A stretch of DNA of 64,000 bases, taken from NCBI GenBank assembly GCA_964562175.1, contig CAZLRV010000003.1:1-64000 (forward strand), in the 5' to 3' direction. The translations under genes were made by a program, and so were the position numbers. Under the pieces are notes generated by a model. The model searched no databases, was not told the DNA's origin, and saw nothing but the letters and a program-made list of their open reading frames with translations. Origin of the DNA: CAZCJU01 sp964562175. Its GTDB lineage: Bacteria > Bacillota > Clostridia > Oscillospirales > CAG-272. Shown piece by piece: positions 10,232 through 18,416 of the stretch; positions within the stretch are counted from its first letter, which is position 1; the number at the start of each line of letters is the position of its first letter.

Positions 10232-10260
10232 TTGATATTTAGCACTTTTTGGTGTATAAT
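10232..10260 (+). promoter_or_regulatory. gapA promoter
   Basis: TTGATA at 10232-10237 and TATAAT at 10255-10260 with a 17-base spacer. The start of transcription would be near 10267, followed by a strong CGGAGGA site ahead of the gapA ATG at 10310. Confidence 0.75.
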
Positions 10261-10309
10261 TACACTGTTTATATAACAAAATACATTATATAATTCGGAG
10301 GAATAAAAA

Positions 10310-11341
10310 ATGTCAGTAAAAGTTGCTATTAACGGTTTCGGACGTATAGGCAGACTTGCGTTCAGACAGATGTTCGGTGCAGAGGGTTATGAGGTAGTTG
10401 CAATAAACGACCTTACCAGCCCCAAGATGCTCGCTCATCTTCTCAAGTACGATACGGCTCAAGGCTCATACCTCGGTCATATCGGTGAGAACAAGCACAC
10501 CGTTGATTCCACAGAGGATTCTATCGTTGTTGACGGCAAGGAGATCAAGATCTACGCTTGCAAGGACGCCGCTGATTGCCCTTGGGGTCAGATCGGTGTT
10601 GACGTAGTTCTCGAATGCACAGGCTTCTACACCTCAAAGGAAAAGTCCATGGCTCACATCAACGCAGGTGCGAAGAAGGTAGTTATCTCCGCTCCCGCAG
10701 GCAACGATCTTAAGACCATCGTTTACAGCGTAAACGAAAAGACCCTTACCGCAGAAGATCAGGTTATTTCCGCAGCTTCCTGCACGACCAACTGCCTCGC
10801 CCCCATGGCTAAGGCTCTTAACGAGTATGCTCCCATACTCAGCGGTATCATGACGACCGTACACGCTTACACGGGCGATCAGATGATACTTGACGGTCCT
10901 CAGAGAAAGGGCGACCTCAGACGTGCAAGAGCCGGCGCACAGAACATCGTTCCCAACTCCACCGGTGCCGCTAAGGCTATCGGCTTGGTAATTCCCGAGC
11001 TTAACGGTAAGCTTATCGGTTCCGCTCAGAGAGTTCCCACCGCTACAGGTTCAACGACAATACTCGTTGCGGTAGTTAAGGGCAAGGATGTTACCGTTGA
11101 CGGCATCAACGCCGCTATGAAGGCAGCCGCTTCCGAGTCGTTCGGTTACAACGAGGAGCAGATCGTTTCGTCCGATGTTATCGGTATGCGTTACGGCTCA
11201 CTCTTCGATGCTACTCAGACGATGGTAACGAAGATAGATGATGAGACCTATCAGGTTCAGGTAGTTTCGTGGTATGACAACGAAAACTCCTACACCAGCC
11301 AGATGGTAAGAACCATTAAGTACTTCGCAGAGCTTGCATAA
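10310..11341 (+). CDS. gapA: Glyceraldehyde-3-phosphate dehydrogenase
   Basis: Oxidises and phosphorylates glyceraldehyde-3-phosphate to 1,3-bisphosphoglycerate in glycolysis. 343 residues. The N-terminal Rossmann motif INGFGRIGR is followed by AINDLT, the acidic residue that favours NAD. The catalytic motif SCTTNC has its cysteine at about residue 158. The C-terminus has the WYDNENSYTSQMVR block. It has its own promoter and terminator, so it is monocistronic here. Codons look more restricted (GTT, GCT, AAG rich) than in the neighbours, as expected for a highly expressed gene. No pgk or tpi follows. Confidence 0.98.
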   Translation: MSVKVAINGFGRIGRLAFRQMFGAEGYEVVAINDLTSPKMLAHLLKYDTAQGSYLGHIGENKHTVDSTEDSIVVDGKEIKIYACKDAADCPWGQIGVDVVLECTGFYTSKEKSMAHINAGAKKVVISAPAGNDLKTIVYSVNEKTLTAEDQVISAASCTTNCLAPMAKALNEYAPILSGIMTTVHAYTGDQMILDGPQRKGDLRRARAGAQNIVPNSTGAAKAIGLVIPELNGKLIGSAQRVPTATGSTTILVAVVKGKDVTVDGINAAMKAAASESFGYNEEQIVSSDVIGMRYGSLFDATQTMVTKIDDETYQVQVVSWYDNENSYTSQMVRTIKYFAELA

Positions 11342-11360
11342 GTAAAACAAGCCTAAAATA

Positions 11361-11396
11361 CCCCGATGACATTAAGTCATCGGGGTTGCTTTTTTG
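11361..11396 (+). terminator. Rho-independent terminator after gapA
   Basis: Perfect 10-bp stem CCCCGATGAC/GTCATCGGGG with loop ATTAA at 11361-11385, then TTGCTTTTTTG. Confidence 0.9.
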
Positions 11397-11403
11397 ATCA
11401 CGT

Positions 11404-11880
11404 TTATTTTTTCATATTGTATGAAAGCGAAAGTATACCGTCGATTATAAGAAGAATGCCGACTACTATAAACAGCCCGTTTATAACACCACCTTGGTTG
11501 AAGATGAGGCAAAGACCCGCAAGTATGCTCACGCAGGGCTTTGCATACGACAATATTTTCTCTCCCATCGTAGCATTAACGGGCATATTTTTGTATGCGT
11601 CAATAATACGCAATATTCCCATTACGATAAGAGCCACGGAAACAAATATCAAAGCGACGGATACGAATATCCATCCGAAAGCGATAACGGCAACGCCGCA
11701 TGCGGCTTTGATAACACCCATAGTAGTAGCCTTATTTACGATATCTATTATGCCGAGCGCAATGGCACACACGCCGAGCAGTGTCAGGGCGATACCTATT
11801 ACACCGCCTTTGAAGATGATAAACAGTATTCCGAGCAGAATATTTACAAGTCCGCTAACTTGATCTTCCTTAAATTTCAT
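11404..11880 (-). CDS. DUF308/HdeD-like membrane protein
   Basis: 158 residues from the ATG at 11880, which follows a GGAGAGG site; an earlier in-frame ATG at 11910 has no such site and would overlap the upstream gene. The protein is almost entirely hydrophobic, with about five or six membrane segments in pairs (LVNILLGILFII, IALTLLGVCAIALGIIDIV, GVAVIAFGWIFVSVALIFV), the repeat pattern of DUF308/HdeD proteins. Function is unknown in this group. It lies downstream of a methyltransferase on the same strand and is probably co-transcribed with it. Confidence 0.7.
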   Translation of the reverse strand: MKFKEDQVSGLVNILLGILFIIFKGGVIGIALTLLGVCAIALGIIDIVNKATTMGVIKAACGVAVIAFGWIFVSVALIFVSVALIVMGILRIIDAYKNMPVNATMGEKILSYAKPCVSILAGLCLIFNQGGVINGLFIVVGILLIIDGILSLSYNMKK

Positions 11881-11902
11881 ATTTTCCTCTCCATATCTCG
11901 CT

Positions 11903-13057
11903 TCAATCAAGAAGCATTTTTTTCATACTCGGCTCAACGCCGAGCATTCTACAATTATTTAAGTATTCGTCAAGCCTTCTTTGACGCTCCGCCTCGCCGA
12001 TTCCCTTGTAGGTGGCACGAATGAGCATATTTTTCGGCGTTTCCTCGGGGTCTATAAATTCAAGTGTCGTGACCTTATAGCCGTAGCATTCAAGCAACGA
12101 GCAACGCAAGGCATCGGTAGCACACTCGCAAAGCTTCTTTTTCAGCATTGAATGCTTCGTTATAAATCTCAGCTCCGGGCAATCCATCATCGAGTAAAAC
12201 TCATGCTGACAGCAGGGCGAGGACAGTATAACACGTGCATTGCATTTTACGGCCTTGCTCAAAACCGTATCTGTTGCGGTATCGCAAGCATGAAGAGATA
12301 TAACAAGGTCGGCTCGCTCACCGCACCAGGCATTTATATCGGAGCAAACGAAGCTCAACCCGTCCCAACCGAGCTGCTCGGCAATGGCGTTGCATTCGCC
12401 GACGACATCGGCTTTCAAGTCAACGCCTGTCATCTTGACTTTTTTGTTTTTCACATAAGTCAAATAATAATATGCGGCAAAGGTCAAATAGCTCTTTCCG
12501 CAACAGAGATCCCAAACGGTAAGCTCATCTCCGAAACTGTCGCACACATCTGCTATTATCTCCACAAATCTGTTTATTTGCCTGAACTTAGATTGTTTCT
12601 TATCGTAAACACGGCCGTCCGATGAGCTTATACCGAGCAAAACAAGAAAATCGAATTTTTCACCCTCGGGAAAAATATAATTCTTACGTCTGTTGTTTTC
12701 CTCGATTTGAGCCACACCCTCGCCTTGCTTTATTTTATTTACAAATCTGAAATTTCCCGACTTTGAGCGCAAGCACTCGGCAACGCCGCCAACGTCGATT
12801 ATGTTCAGGCTGTAATATTCGTCGGCAAACATACGATACAGTGCTTCCGCCCCCTCTGCAAGCGGGATATTTTTATGTAACGCTTTGCCGTCCTTGAGCT
12901 GTTTTTCCACACAAATGACGTAGTCGTTTGAATTTTTCGTTATTTTAGCCGTCGCACGAACAACGCTTTTATCAAGCGGACGTGAAAAGACGGCTTTTTT
13001 CATAGTCATGCCCGATATTATTTTATCGAACAATTCAAGTAATCGTTCCATTATCAC
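11903..13057 (-). CDS. SAM-dependent methyltransferase (Methyltransf_32-like)
   Basis: 384 residues. The N-terminal half lacks a clear known domain. The C-terminal half carries a class I methyltransferase fold: VWDLCCGKSYLTF is the SAM-binding glycine-rich loop variant, VTGVDLKAD-like KMTGVDLKAD the acidic loop, SLHACDTATD the next strand, and SSPCCQHEF a Cys-Cys motif seen in this subfamily, related to RNA methyltransferases. The substrate is unknown, with RNA the most plausible. The start follows TAATGG context with no ideal ribosome site. A hairpin lies just upstream of the start. Confidence 0.7.
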   Translation of the reverse strand: MIMERLLELFDKIISGMTMKKAVFSRPLDKSVVRATAKITKNSNDYVICVEKQLKDGKALHKNIPLAEGAEALYRMFADEYYSLNIIDVGGVAECLRSKSGNFRFVNKIKQGEGVAQIEENNRRKNYIFPEGEKFDFLVLLGISSSDGRVYDKKQSKFRQINRFVEIIADVCDSFGDELTVWDLCCGKSYLTFAAYYYLTYVKNKKVKMTGVDLKADVVGECNAIAEQLGWDGLSFVCSDINAWCGERADLVISLHACDTATDTVLSKAVKCNARVILSSPCCQHEFYSMMDCPELRFITKHSMLKKKLCECATDALRCSLLECYGYKVTTLEFIDPEETPKNMLIRATYKGIGEAERQRRLDEYLNNCRMLGVEPSMKKMLLD

Positions 13058-13066
13058 ACACTGAGA

Positions 13067-13112
13067 GAGCGTGAGATACGAAATTGCTCCGTCATCCCAC
13101 GCTCGTTTTTTT
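13067..13112 (+). terminator. Terminator-like hairpin facing forward
   Basis: GAGCGTG (13067-13073) pairs with CACGCTC (13098-13104), with short inner pairings, and is followed on the + strand by GTTTTTTT. No forward gene precedes it; both neighbours are reverse. In the reverse direction it has no U-tract and would lie in the 5' leader of the methyltransferase gene. Confidence 0.4.
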
Positions 13113-13132
13113 ATTTTTTCCGATCGGTTACA

Positions 13133-13348
13133 TCAAGTAGCGCTTTCTATCGGTGTATGCTCTCGCTGTCTGAACAGCAGAGATATGCACCATAGTCCGG
13201 CAAGCGCAACGACAACGAATACGATTCGGCTGACTGTCGTAGTTTGACCACCGAATATCCAGCCTACCACATCGAAATTCACAAGCCCGATGCTTCCCCA
13301 ATTCAACGCTCCGATTATAACAAGTATCAACGCTATTCGGTCAAGCAT
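13133..13348 (-). CDS. DUF378 small membrane protein
   Basis: 71 residues starting at MLDRIALILVIIGALNWG, the typical DUF378 N-terminus. The ATG at 13348 has an AAAGG site 7 bases upstream, which decides it over the ATG 12 codons earlier at 13384. Two membrane segments flank a short loop (GGQTTTVSR). The C-terminus is charged. Function unknown across the family. Confidence 0.8.
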   Translation of the reverse strand: MLDRIALILVIIGALNWGSIGLVNFDVVGWIFGGQTTTVSRIVFVVVALAGLWCISLLFRQREHTPIESAT

Positions 13349-13465
13349 AACAATACCTTTAATACCTTTCCGTGTATATGACAAATATTTATGCGATTAC
13401 GAGACTTACTCGTCCCGTGATTATTATATCACAAATTTGCCGACAATTACATGGAAATTTTTGTT

Positions 13466-14416
13466 TTATGCCGCCTCGTCTTCGGCAGAGCCGAAAACAT
13501 AAGACTCGATAGTTATGTTGCCGTTAGGAGATACGGCGTTTATCTCACTGCTGAGATTTGCATCATGCGCTTCAAAATAATTTTCACGGTCAACACCGTT
13601 CAGCTTTATCTTGCCCATCAGAGAATCAAGCCTGTAATTGTATTGTCCAAGGTCACGACCGACACCAAGGGTAATATTTCCGTTGTTGCAATCGCACGAA
13701 ATTTCATCCGATGCTAACTTTGCATCTATATTGCCCTCCTTGACACCGAGCGTTGCAATGCTCGATTTGACATCGTTAAGCTTTATATTTCCCTTTTCGG
13801 TTATCTTGCAATTTATTTTGGAATTCGACTCTATATCGTCAAGTAAAATATCGCCCTGCCCCACGCTTATATTGTAGTCGGTGGAATTTACATAATCGCT
13901 TATTTTGACATTGCCGATATTCACCTCGATATCGAACGCTTTTATATCGCAAATATCCTTTACATATACCGTTATCTTTTTATCAAGACCGTTGTATTTG
14001 TCCTTATCCGTCAAATATTTTATACCGTAGCGAAAGCCCTTGAAATTAAACTTTCCCTGAGCTATTGAGGTAAGTGAAAACAGACTCGTATCTTGTATGG
14101 CGAGCGTTTTGTTTTGAATGGAACATTCAAAATTCGAGGTGAGGCTGTTTGAGGTAATGTTTTTTATAACGACCTTATTTTTATCAGCACCGCAGATTAT
14201 TTCCACCTCTGCTTCATCAACGTCTATCAAGATCCTGCTGACGTCGCCCTCCTCGTAGCTGTATTCGTTTTCCGTATCGCCGTTTTCGTTTGTAACATAG
14301 TCATAAAGCGGAATCCCCTCTGCACGTGCGGCGATCATTCCCACACAACAGGTAAGCACACCGCCGATTATCAAAAACACGGAAACAATCAGAAACACTA
14401 TAGAAACGGGCTTCAT
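13466..14416 (-). CDS. DUF4097 family protein, membrane-anchored
   Basis: 316 residues. An N-terminal membrane segment (VFLIVSVFLIIGGVLTCCVGM) is followed by an extracytoplasmic region of repeating short beta-strands (GNVKISDY, GDILLDDI, GNIKLNDV, GNIDAKL, GNITLGV), the beta-helix-like pattern of DUF4097 'putative adhesin' proteins. The ATG overlaps the stop of the upstream HAAS gene by 4 bases (ATGA), so the pair is translationally coupled. In Bacillota these pairs often travel with a PadR regulator and respond to envelope stress, but no PadR gene is seen here. Exact role unknown. Confidence 0.8.
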   Translation of the reverse strand: MKPVSIVFLIVSVFLIIGGVLTCCVGMIAARAEGIPLYDYVTNENGDTENEYSYEEGDVSRILIDVDEAEVEIICGADKNKVVIKNITSNSLTSNFECSIQNKTLAIQDTSLFSLTSIAQGKFNFKGFRYGIKYLTDKDKYNGLDKKITVYVKDICDIKAFDIEVNIGNVKISDYVNSTDYNISVGQGDILLDDIESNSKINCKITEKGNIKLNDVKSSIATLGVKEGNIDAKLASDEISCDCNNGNITLGVGRDLGQYNYRLDSLMGKIKLNGVDRENYFEAHDANLSSEINAVSPNGNITIESYVFGSAEDEAA

Positions 14417-15216
14417 CTGTTATCACACGCCTCCTTTATCAAAGCGTAGAGCCGCTTAATTTGCTTAAGCACAAATTTATAGAATACAAACAGCTTTCTG
14501 AAAATAAACGGTGCCAAGCGAACGATAAAATTGTACATAAGTATTCCCACAAAAAGCGTAAGCCCGCCGATGACTATACCTATACCGATCTCATAAAGTC
14601 CCGCACCCTTTGAGGTAGGAAGCTGTGTTATTCCGTATATTATGGCTACTATGGCAAGTGCCGTACCCGTTGCCGACAAAAGCACGAGCAATGCGGCAAG
14701 CATGATCACAGCCGCACCTATCAAGCAATATACCGTGGCAAACAAAAGTGCTTGCAAAAGCATCAATATAGCGGCGGCAGGCACTGCGGCGGCTGTTCCG
14801 GGAGTCATATTCGAGAACGGATTTTTACCCGCCCCGCCTCGCTTCGCCTTGACGGGAGGTGCTTTTTTTCTTTTAACTGGCTTTACTCTTTCTTCCTTGA
14901 CCTCGTCGTCCTCCTCAAGAAGCTCTTTGACATCACGCTTCACGCTCGGTTGGCGTTGTGCGGGAGCTTGAGTAGGCTCTTTTGCTTCCTCCGCTTTATG
15001 GTGTGCCTTGGAAAGGCTTTTTTTGTAATTTGATATAACGCCGTCGGCAATTGCCGCCTCGCCGCCGAAGCGTGCTATCTTTTCCTCAAATTCTTCTTGA
15101 CTCATTTTCGAGAATGTCGTATTAAAATGCGCAATGCTCTCATCCACCTTGTCCTTCGGCATACCTCCGTCAAGCAGACGATGCTCGAGCATCGACAAAA
15201 ATACGTCTTTTGTCAA
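14413..15216 (-). CDS. HAAS-domain (DUF1700-like) membrane protein
   Basis: 267 residues. The N-terminal ~65 residues (FLSMLEHRLLDGGMPKDKVD, EEFEEKIARFGGEAAIADG) form the helical HAAS/DUF1700 domain. A charged, proline-rich linker follows (about 75-130), then four hydrophobic segments. The frame opens with TTG at 15216 behind a GGGGG purine run; no better ATG gives the domain. Works with the coupled DUF4097 gene just downstream. The long basic linker is unusual for DUF1700 proteins. Confidence 0.75.
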   Translation of the reverse strand: MTKDVFLSMLEHRLLDGGMPKDKVDESIAHFNTTFSKMSQEEFEEKIARFGGEAAIADGVISNYKKSLSKAHHKAEEAKEPTQAPAQRQPSVKRDVKELLEEDDEVKEERVKPVKRKKAPPVKAKRGGAGKNPFSNMTPGTAAAVPAAAILMLLQALLFATVYCLIGAAVIMLAALLVLLSATGTALAIVAIIYGITQLPTSKGAGLYEIGIGIVIGGLTLFVGILMYNFIVRLAPFIFRKLFVFYKFVLKQIKRLYALIKEACDNR

Positions 15217-15427
15217 GTAAATTCCCCCTTTTTGAAAGTTTTTTATTCTTGCCTATTTACTTTTTCACTTTTATATGATACAATTTATATTATAGCATAA
15301 ATATCGCAAAAAAGATATAGCTTGCAGACTATTTTAAAGAAAATTTAATATTTTATACTATTTTACAGGCACGGATATCGTCATTTCGTTGTCCATGCGA
15401 TTATTTAATTAACGGAGTAATACCATA

Positions 15428-16069
15428 ATGAGAGTAAGAAGAAAAAAACACGGTGCCGAAAGGCTTGAAAAATGCTCGGAGTACAGATATGAACCGTCGC
15501 AGGGCGGATTTGAGTCGGTCTACGGAAATGACCGAGAGGTGCATATTGAAATAGGTTGCGGCAAGGGCAGCTTCATAACCTCGCACGCTGATGCTGAACC
15601 GAACACGAATTTTTTGGCAGTCGAGCGCGTTTCCGACGTTTTAGTCGTTTGTGCGGAAAAGATATACGATAAACAGCTTAAAAACGTGCGTTTTCTTTGT
15701 GCCGATGCCAAGGAGCTGACGGAACTGTTACCGGAGCGGAGTGTTAAGCGTATCTATTTGAATTTTTCCGACCCGTGGCCGAAGAAAGGCTATGCAAAGC
15801 GCCGTCTGACTCATTCGAGCTTTCTTTCCGTCTACAAAAAACTGCTTACGCCCGACGGTGAGATATTTTTCAAGACGGATAACGACGGCTTGTTTGAGTT
15901 TTCTCTCACCGAGCTTGCCGAAAACGGCTTTGTTCTGAAAAACATTATCTACGATCTACACGCAAGCGAGCTTGCCGAGAGCAATATCATGACCGAGTAC
16001 GAGCGTAATTTTTCGCAGGCGGGCATTAAGATCAAGTACGTCGAGGCGTACCTTTCTTCTTCTTTTTAG
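15428..16069 (+). CDS. trmB: tRNA (guanine-N7-)-methyltransferase
   Basis: 213 residues. Makes m7G46 in tRNA variable loops. IEIGCGKGSF is the SAM-binding loop, and NFSDPWPKKGYAKRRLTH is the family signature holding the catalytic/substrate residues. FKTDNDGLFEFS completes the C-terminal block. An AACGGAG site precedes the ATG. Its last 38 bases overlap the end of the convergent flavin reductase gene, with no terminator between the two. Confidence 0.95.
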   Translation: MRVRRKKHGAERLEKCSEYRYEPSQGGFESVYGNDREVHIEIGCGKGSFITSHADAEPNTNFLAVERVSDVLVVCAEKIYDKQLKNVRFLCADAKELTELLPERSVKRIYLNFSDPWPKKGYAKRRLTHSSFLSVYKKLLTPDGEIFFKTDNDGLFEFSLTELAENGFVLKNIIYDLHASELAESNIMTEYERNFSQAGIKIKYVEAYLSSSF

Positions 16070-16619
16070 CGTGCGAGAAGCCGAAAGAACCGAGGCTTGC
16101 GCCGAGTGAATAATAAGTTCCGTGGCAATAGCCTATCAGATCGGCTTTTTCAAGATGAAGCTTTCCCGCCTTGTCTATCAGCGACTCATCAACGTCAACG
16201 GCAACTATATCGCACACAAACACATCGTGTGAGCCCATGGGCAATATTTGAGATACCTTGCACTCAAGCGAAAGCGGCGACTGCTCTATTATGGGGCAGT
16301 CGAGCTTTTCGCTCCTTTGCTTTCCCAGCTTCATTCTTTCGAATTTGTCAACATCACGACCTGAGCGTATACCGCACCAATCGCATTGATATGCCATTTT
16401 TCTTGTTGTGAGATTTACCGCAAGCTCACCGCTGTTTTTAATTATTTCATAAGAGTGGCGGCTCGGTCTTATCGAAACATACATTTTCGGCGGGTCGGAC
16501 GCAAGTATACCGCACCACGCAACGGTTATTATATTGCCTCTCTCCATGCTACCACAGCTCACCATAACGGGCGGCAAGGGTCCGAGCAGTGTTCCGCCCT
16601 TCCATACGACTTTTGACAT
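16032..16619 (-). CDS. Flavin reductase-like (FMN-binding split barrel) protein
   Basis: 195 residues. A split-barrel flavoprotein: PPVMVSCGSMERGNIITVAWCG at the N-terminus, then SIRPSRHSYEII and GEL-VNL and GRDVDKFERM blocks, all typical of the flavin reductase/FlaRed family. Probably binds FMN and reduces a small substrate or flavin; the partner is unknown. The C-terminus ends in a lysine-rich tail encoded inside the trmB overlap. The ATG follows GGGAG. A strong promoter lies 42 bases upstream. Confidence 0.85.
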   Translation of the reverse strand: MSKVVWKGGTLLGPLPPVMVSCGSMERGNIITVAWCGILASDPPKMYVSIRPSRHSYEIIKNSGELAVNLTTRKMAYQCDWCGIRSGRDVDKFERMKLGKQRSEKLDCPIIEQSPLSLECKVSQILPMGSHDVFVCDIVAVDVDESLIDKAGKLHLEKADLIGYCHGTYYSLGASLGSFGFSHAKKKKKGTPRRT

Positions 16620-16660
16620 ATTATCTCCCTTTTAATTTGACTTTACATTCACTTTTCTAT

Positions 16661-16689
16661 ATTATACACCGAATATTCAAATAAATCAA
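16661..16689 (-). promoter_or_regulatory. Flavin reductase promoter
   Basis: On the reverse strand TTGATT (16684-16689), 17-base spacer, TATAAT (16661-16666), about 42 bases before the start codon. Confidence 0.7.
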
Positions 16690-16734
16690 GTGCAATTGCA
16701 AAAAGAAGCAAAAATTTCACACCGTACAATATTA

Positions 16735-16775
16735 AAAGGAGTATGGGCAAGCCTACCCATACTCCTTTACCGTTT
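16735..16775 (-). terminator. Terminator after uracil permease gene
   Basis: 13-bp perfect stem, AAAGGAGTATGGG (16735-16747) with CCCATACTCCTTT (16756-16768), followed on the reverse strand by a short U-rich run. Confidence 0.8.
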
Positions 16776-16791
16776 TTTGTCTTTTTCGGAA

Positions 16792-18177
16792 TTATTCTTC
16801 CTTGCTCTTTGAAAGAACGAGGTTTACTATGATACCGAGTATCAGCGCACAAGCAACGCTCGTCAGCTCTACTTTGCCGAAGCTGAGCTTAAGTCCGCCG
16901 ACACCTGATATAAGTATTACAGATACTACAAAGAGATTTCTGTTTTTGCCGAGGTCTATGCCGCTTATCATCTTAAGACCCGATACGGCAATGAAGCCGT
17001 AAAGTGTCGTACATACACCGCCCATTACGCAGGGGGGTATGGAATTTACGAACGCAACAAAGGGCGTGAAGAACGATACGAGTATAGCGGCAAGTGCCGT
17101 TGCGAATATTGTAACAACGGATGCGTTACCGGAAATTGCAACACAGCCGATGCTCTCGCCGTAAGTCGTATTGGGACAGCCGCCGAAGAATGCGCCGAAC
17201 ATCGAACCGACACCGTCACCGAGAAGCGTGCGGTGCAAGCCGGGTTCTTCAAGCAGGTCTTTTTCGATTATCGAAGAAATATTCTTATGGTCTGCCAAAT
17301 GCTCTGCGAATACAACGAATGCGACCGGTACGTAAGCCATTGCAAGCGTTGTGATATAAGACATATCTATCTCCGCAAAGCCGTTGATTGCCGTTGTGAA
17401 CGTAAGGGGAGGCAGGGCAAAGAACGTGCCGAGCGTTACCTTACCATCCGTCAGCAATGCATCGAATGCCGAGAAATTCAGCACGCAAAGCGCATCGATG
17501 CCTGCCGCATCTCCTATTACCGTAAATACAGCCGATACGGCGTAGCCTGCAAGTATACCGATGATAAACGGTATCATCTTGAGCATTTTCTTGCCGTAGG
17601 TAGATGCGGCAACGGTAACAACGAGAGTTACAAGACCGCACAGTGCCGCAATGAGGGGCGAGGCGACAACGGTATCTGCTTCTGTAACGCCGCCTTTAAG
17701 GAAATCTTTTACCGCATTGCCGGCAAGAGAAAGACCGATTATCGCAACGGTAGGACCTATAACTACGGGGGGCATTATCTTATCTATCCATTTTACGCCG
17801 ACGAGCTTAACCACCAATGCTATTATTACGTAAACCAGACCCGCCATAACTGCACCGATTATCATACCGGCGTAGCCTGCGGCAACTGAAATCGCACCGC
17901 ATACGGCGCTTGTCATCGAGCCTATGAAAGCAAACGATGAGCCGAGGAACACGGGGGAGCGGAATTTAGTGAACATAAGATATACGAGCGTACCGATGCC
18001 GGCACCGAAAAGTGCGGCGGCGGGGCTCATACCAAGCTCGCCTTGTTTAGCGAAATTTCCGTTGATTATAACGGGAACCACGAGCGTTGCCGTCATTATT
18101 GCAAGGAGCTGTTGAATGGCAAAAATCACGACCTTTCCGAAGGGCGGCCTGTCGTTAATGCCGTAAATGAGTTTCAT
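16792..18177 (-). CDS. uraA: Uracil permease (NCS2 family)
   Basis: 461 residues with about 14 hydrophobic segments, the NCS2 nucleobase-cation symporter topology. Characteristic blocks are the N-terminal PPFGKVVIFAIQQLLAIMTATLVVP, VFAEHLADHKNIS (transport-site glutamate in AEH) and GCPNTTYGESIG (the NCS2 signature region). The uracil (UraA/PyrP) subgroup fits best. Monocistronic with its own promoter and terminator; no pyr genes adjoin it. Confidence 0.9.
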   Translation of the reverse strand: MKLIYGINDRPPFGKVVIFAIQQLLAIMTATLVVPVIINGNFAKQGELGMSPAAALFGAGIGTLVYLMFTKFRSPVFLGSSFAFIGSMTSAVCGAISVAAGYAGMIIGAVMAGLVYVIIALVVKLVGVKWIDKIMPPVVIGPTVAIIGLSLAGNAVKDFLKGGVTEADTVVASPLIAALCGLVTLVVTVAASTYGKKMLKMIPFIIGILAGYAVSAVFTVIGDAAGIDALCVLNFSAFDALLTDGKVTLGTFFALPPLTFTTAINGFAEIDMSYITTLAMAYVPVAFVVFAEHLADHKNISSIIEKDLLEEPGLHRTLLGDGVGSMFGAFFGGCPNTTYGESIGCVAISGNASVVTIFATALAAILVSFFTPFVAFVNSIPPCVMGGVCTTLYGFIAVSGLKMISGIDLGKNRNLFVVSVILISGVGGLKLSFGKVELTSVACALILGIIVNLVLSKSKEE

Positions 18178-18207
18178 TACAAAACCTCCGATATTTTTAT
18201 CCTAAGA

Positions 18208-18236
18208 ATTATATCACAACAAAAGTCAAAAGTAAA
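18208..18236 (-). promoter_or_regulatory. uraA promoter
   Basis: Reverse strand TTTACT (18231-18236), 17 bases, TATAAT (18208-18213). A CGGAGG site precedes the uraA ATG. I see no purine or PyrR-type riboswitch fold in this leader. Confidence 0.55.
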
Positions 18237-18349
18237 GACTATTTTAATAATTTTATGTCGTTATGAAGAATTTTGTCAATTTAAGTCATATTTGAGTGCC
18301 TATTTAGCTCATTTTATTATGCATAACGACTATTATTAAAATAAAACAA

Positions 18350-18374
18350 CTCACCGCCAAGGTGCGACGGTGAG
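18350..18374 (-). terminator. Terminator of the 28.2-18.4 kb reverse cluster
   Basis: CTCACCG (18350-18356) pairs with CGGTGAG (18368-18374), followed on the reverse strand by TTGTTTTATTTT. Confidence 0.75.
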
Positions 18375-18416
18375 CCGATATGATATATAATATCACATTA
18401 TATATATTATTATATT

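Noticed and set aside
11366..12024. Two long forward ORFs across the DUF308 and methyltransferase genes
   Set aside because: Antisense shadows, no start signals, translations are low-complexity.
16649..16852. 67-residue reverse ORF between uraA and the flavin reductase
   Set aside because: Runs through the uraA terminator and the flavin reductase promoter; hydrophobic stretch is chance from AT-rich DNA.
18178..18349. Purine or PyrR-type riboswitch ahead of uraA
   Set aside because: The leader is short and AT-rich with no conserved core or terminator helix.
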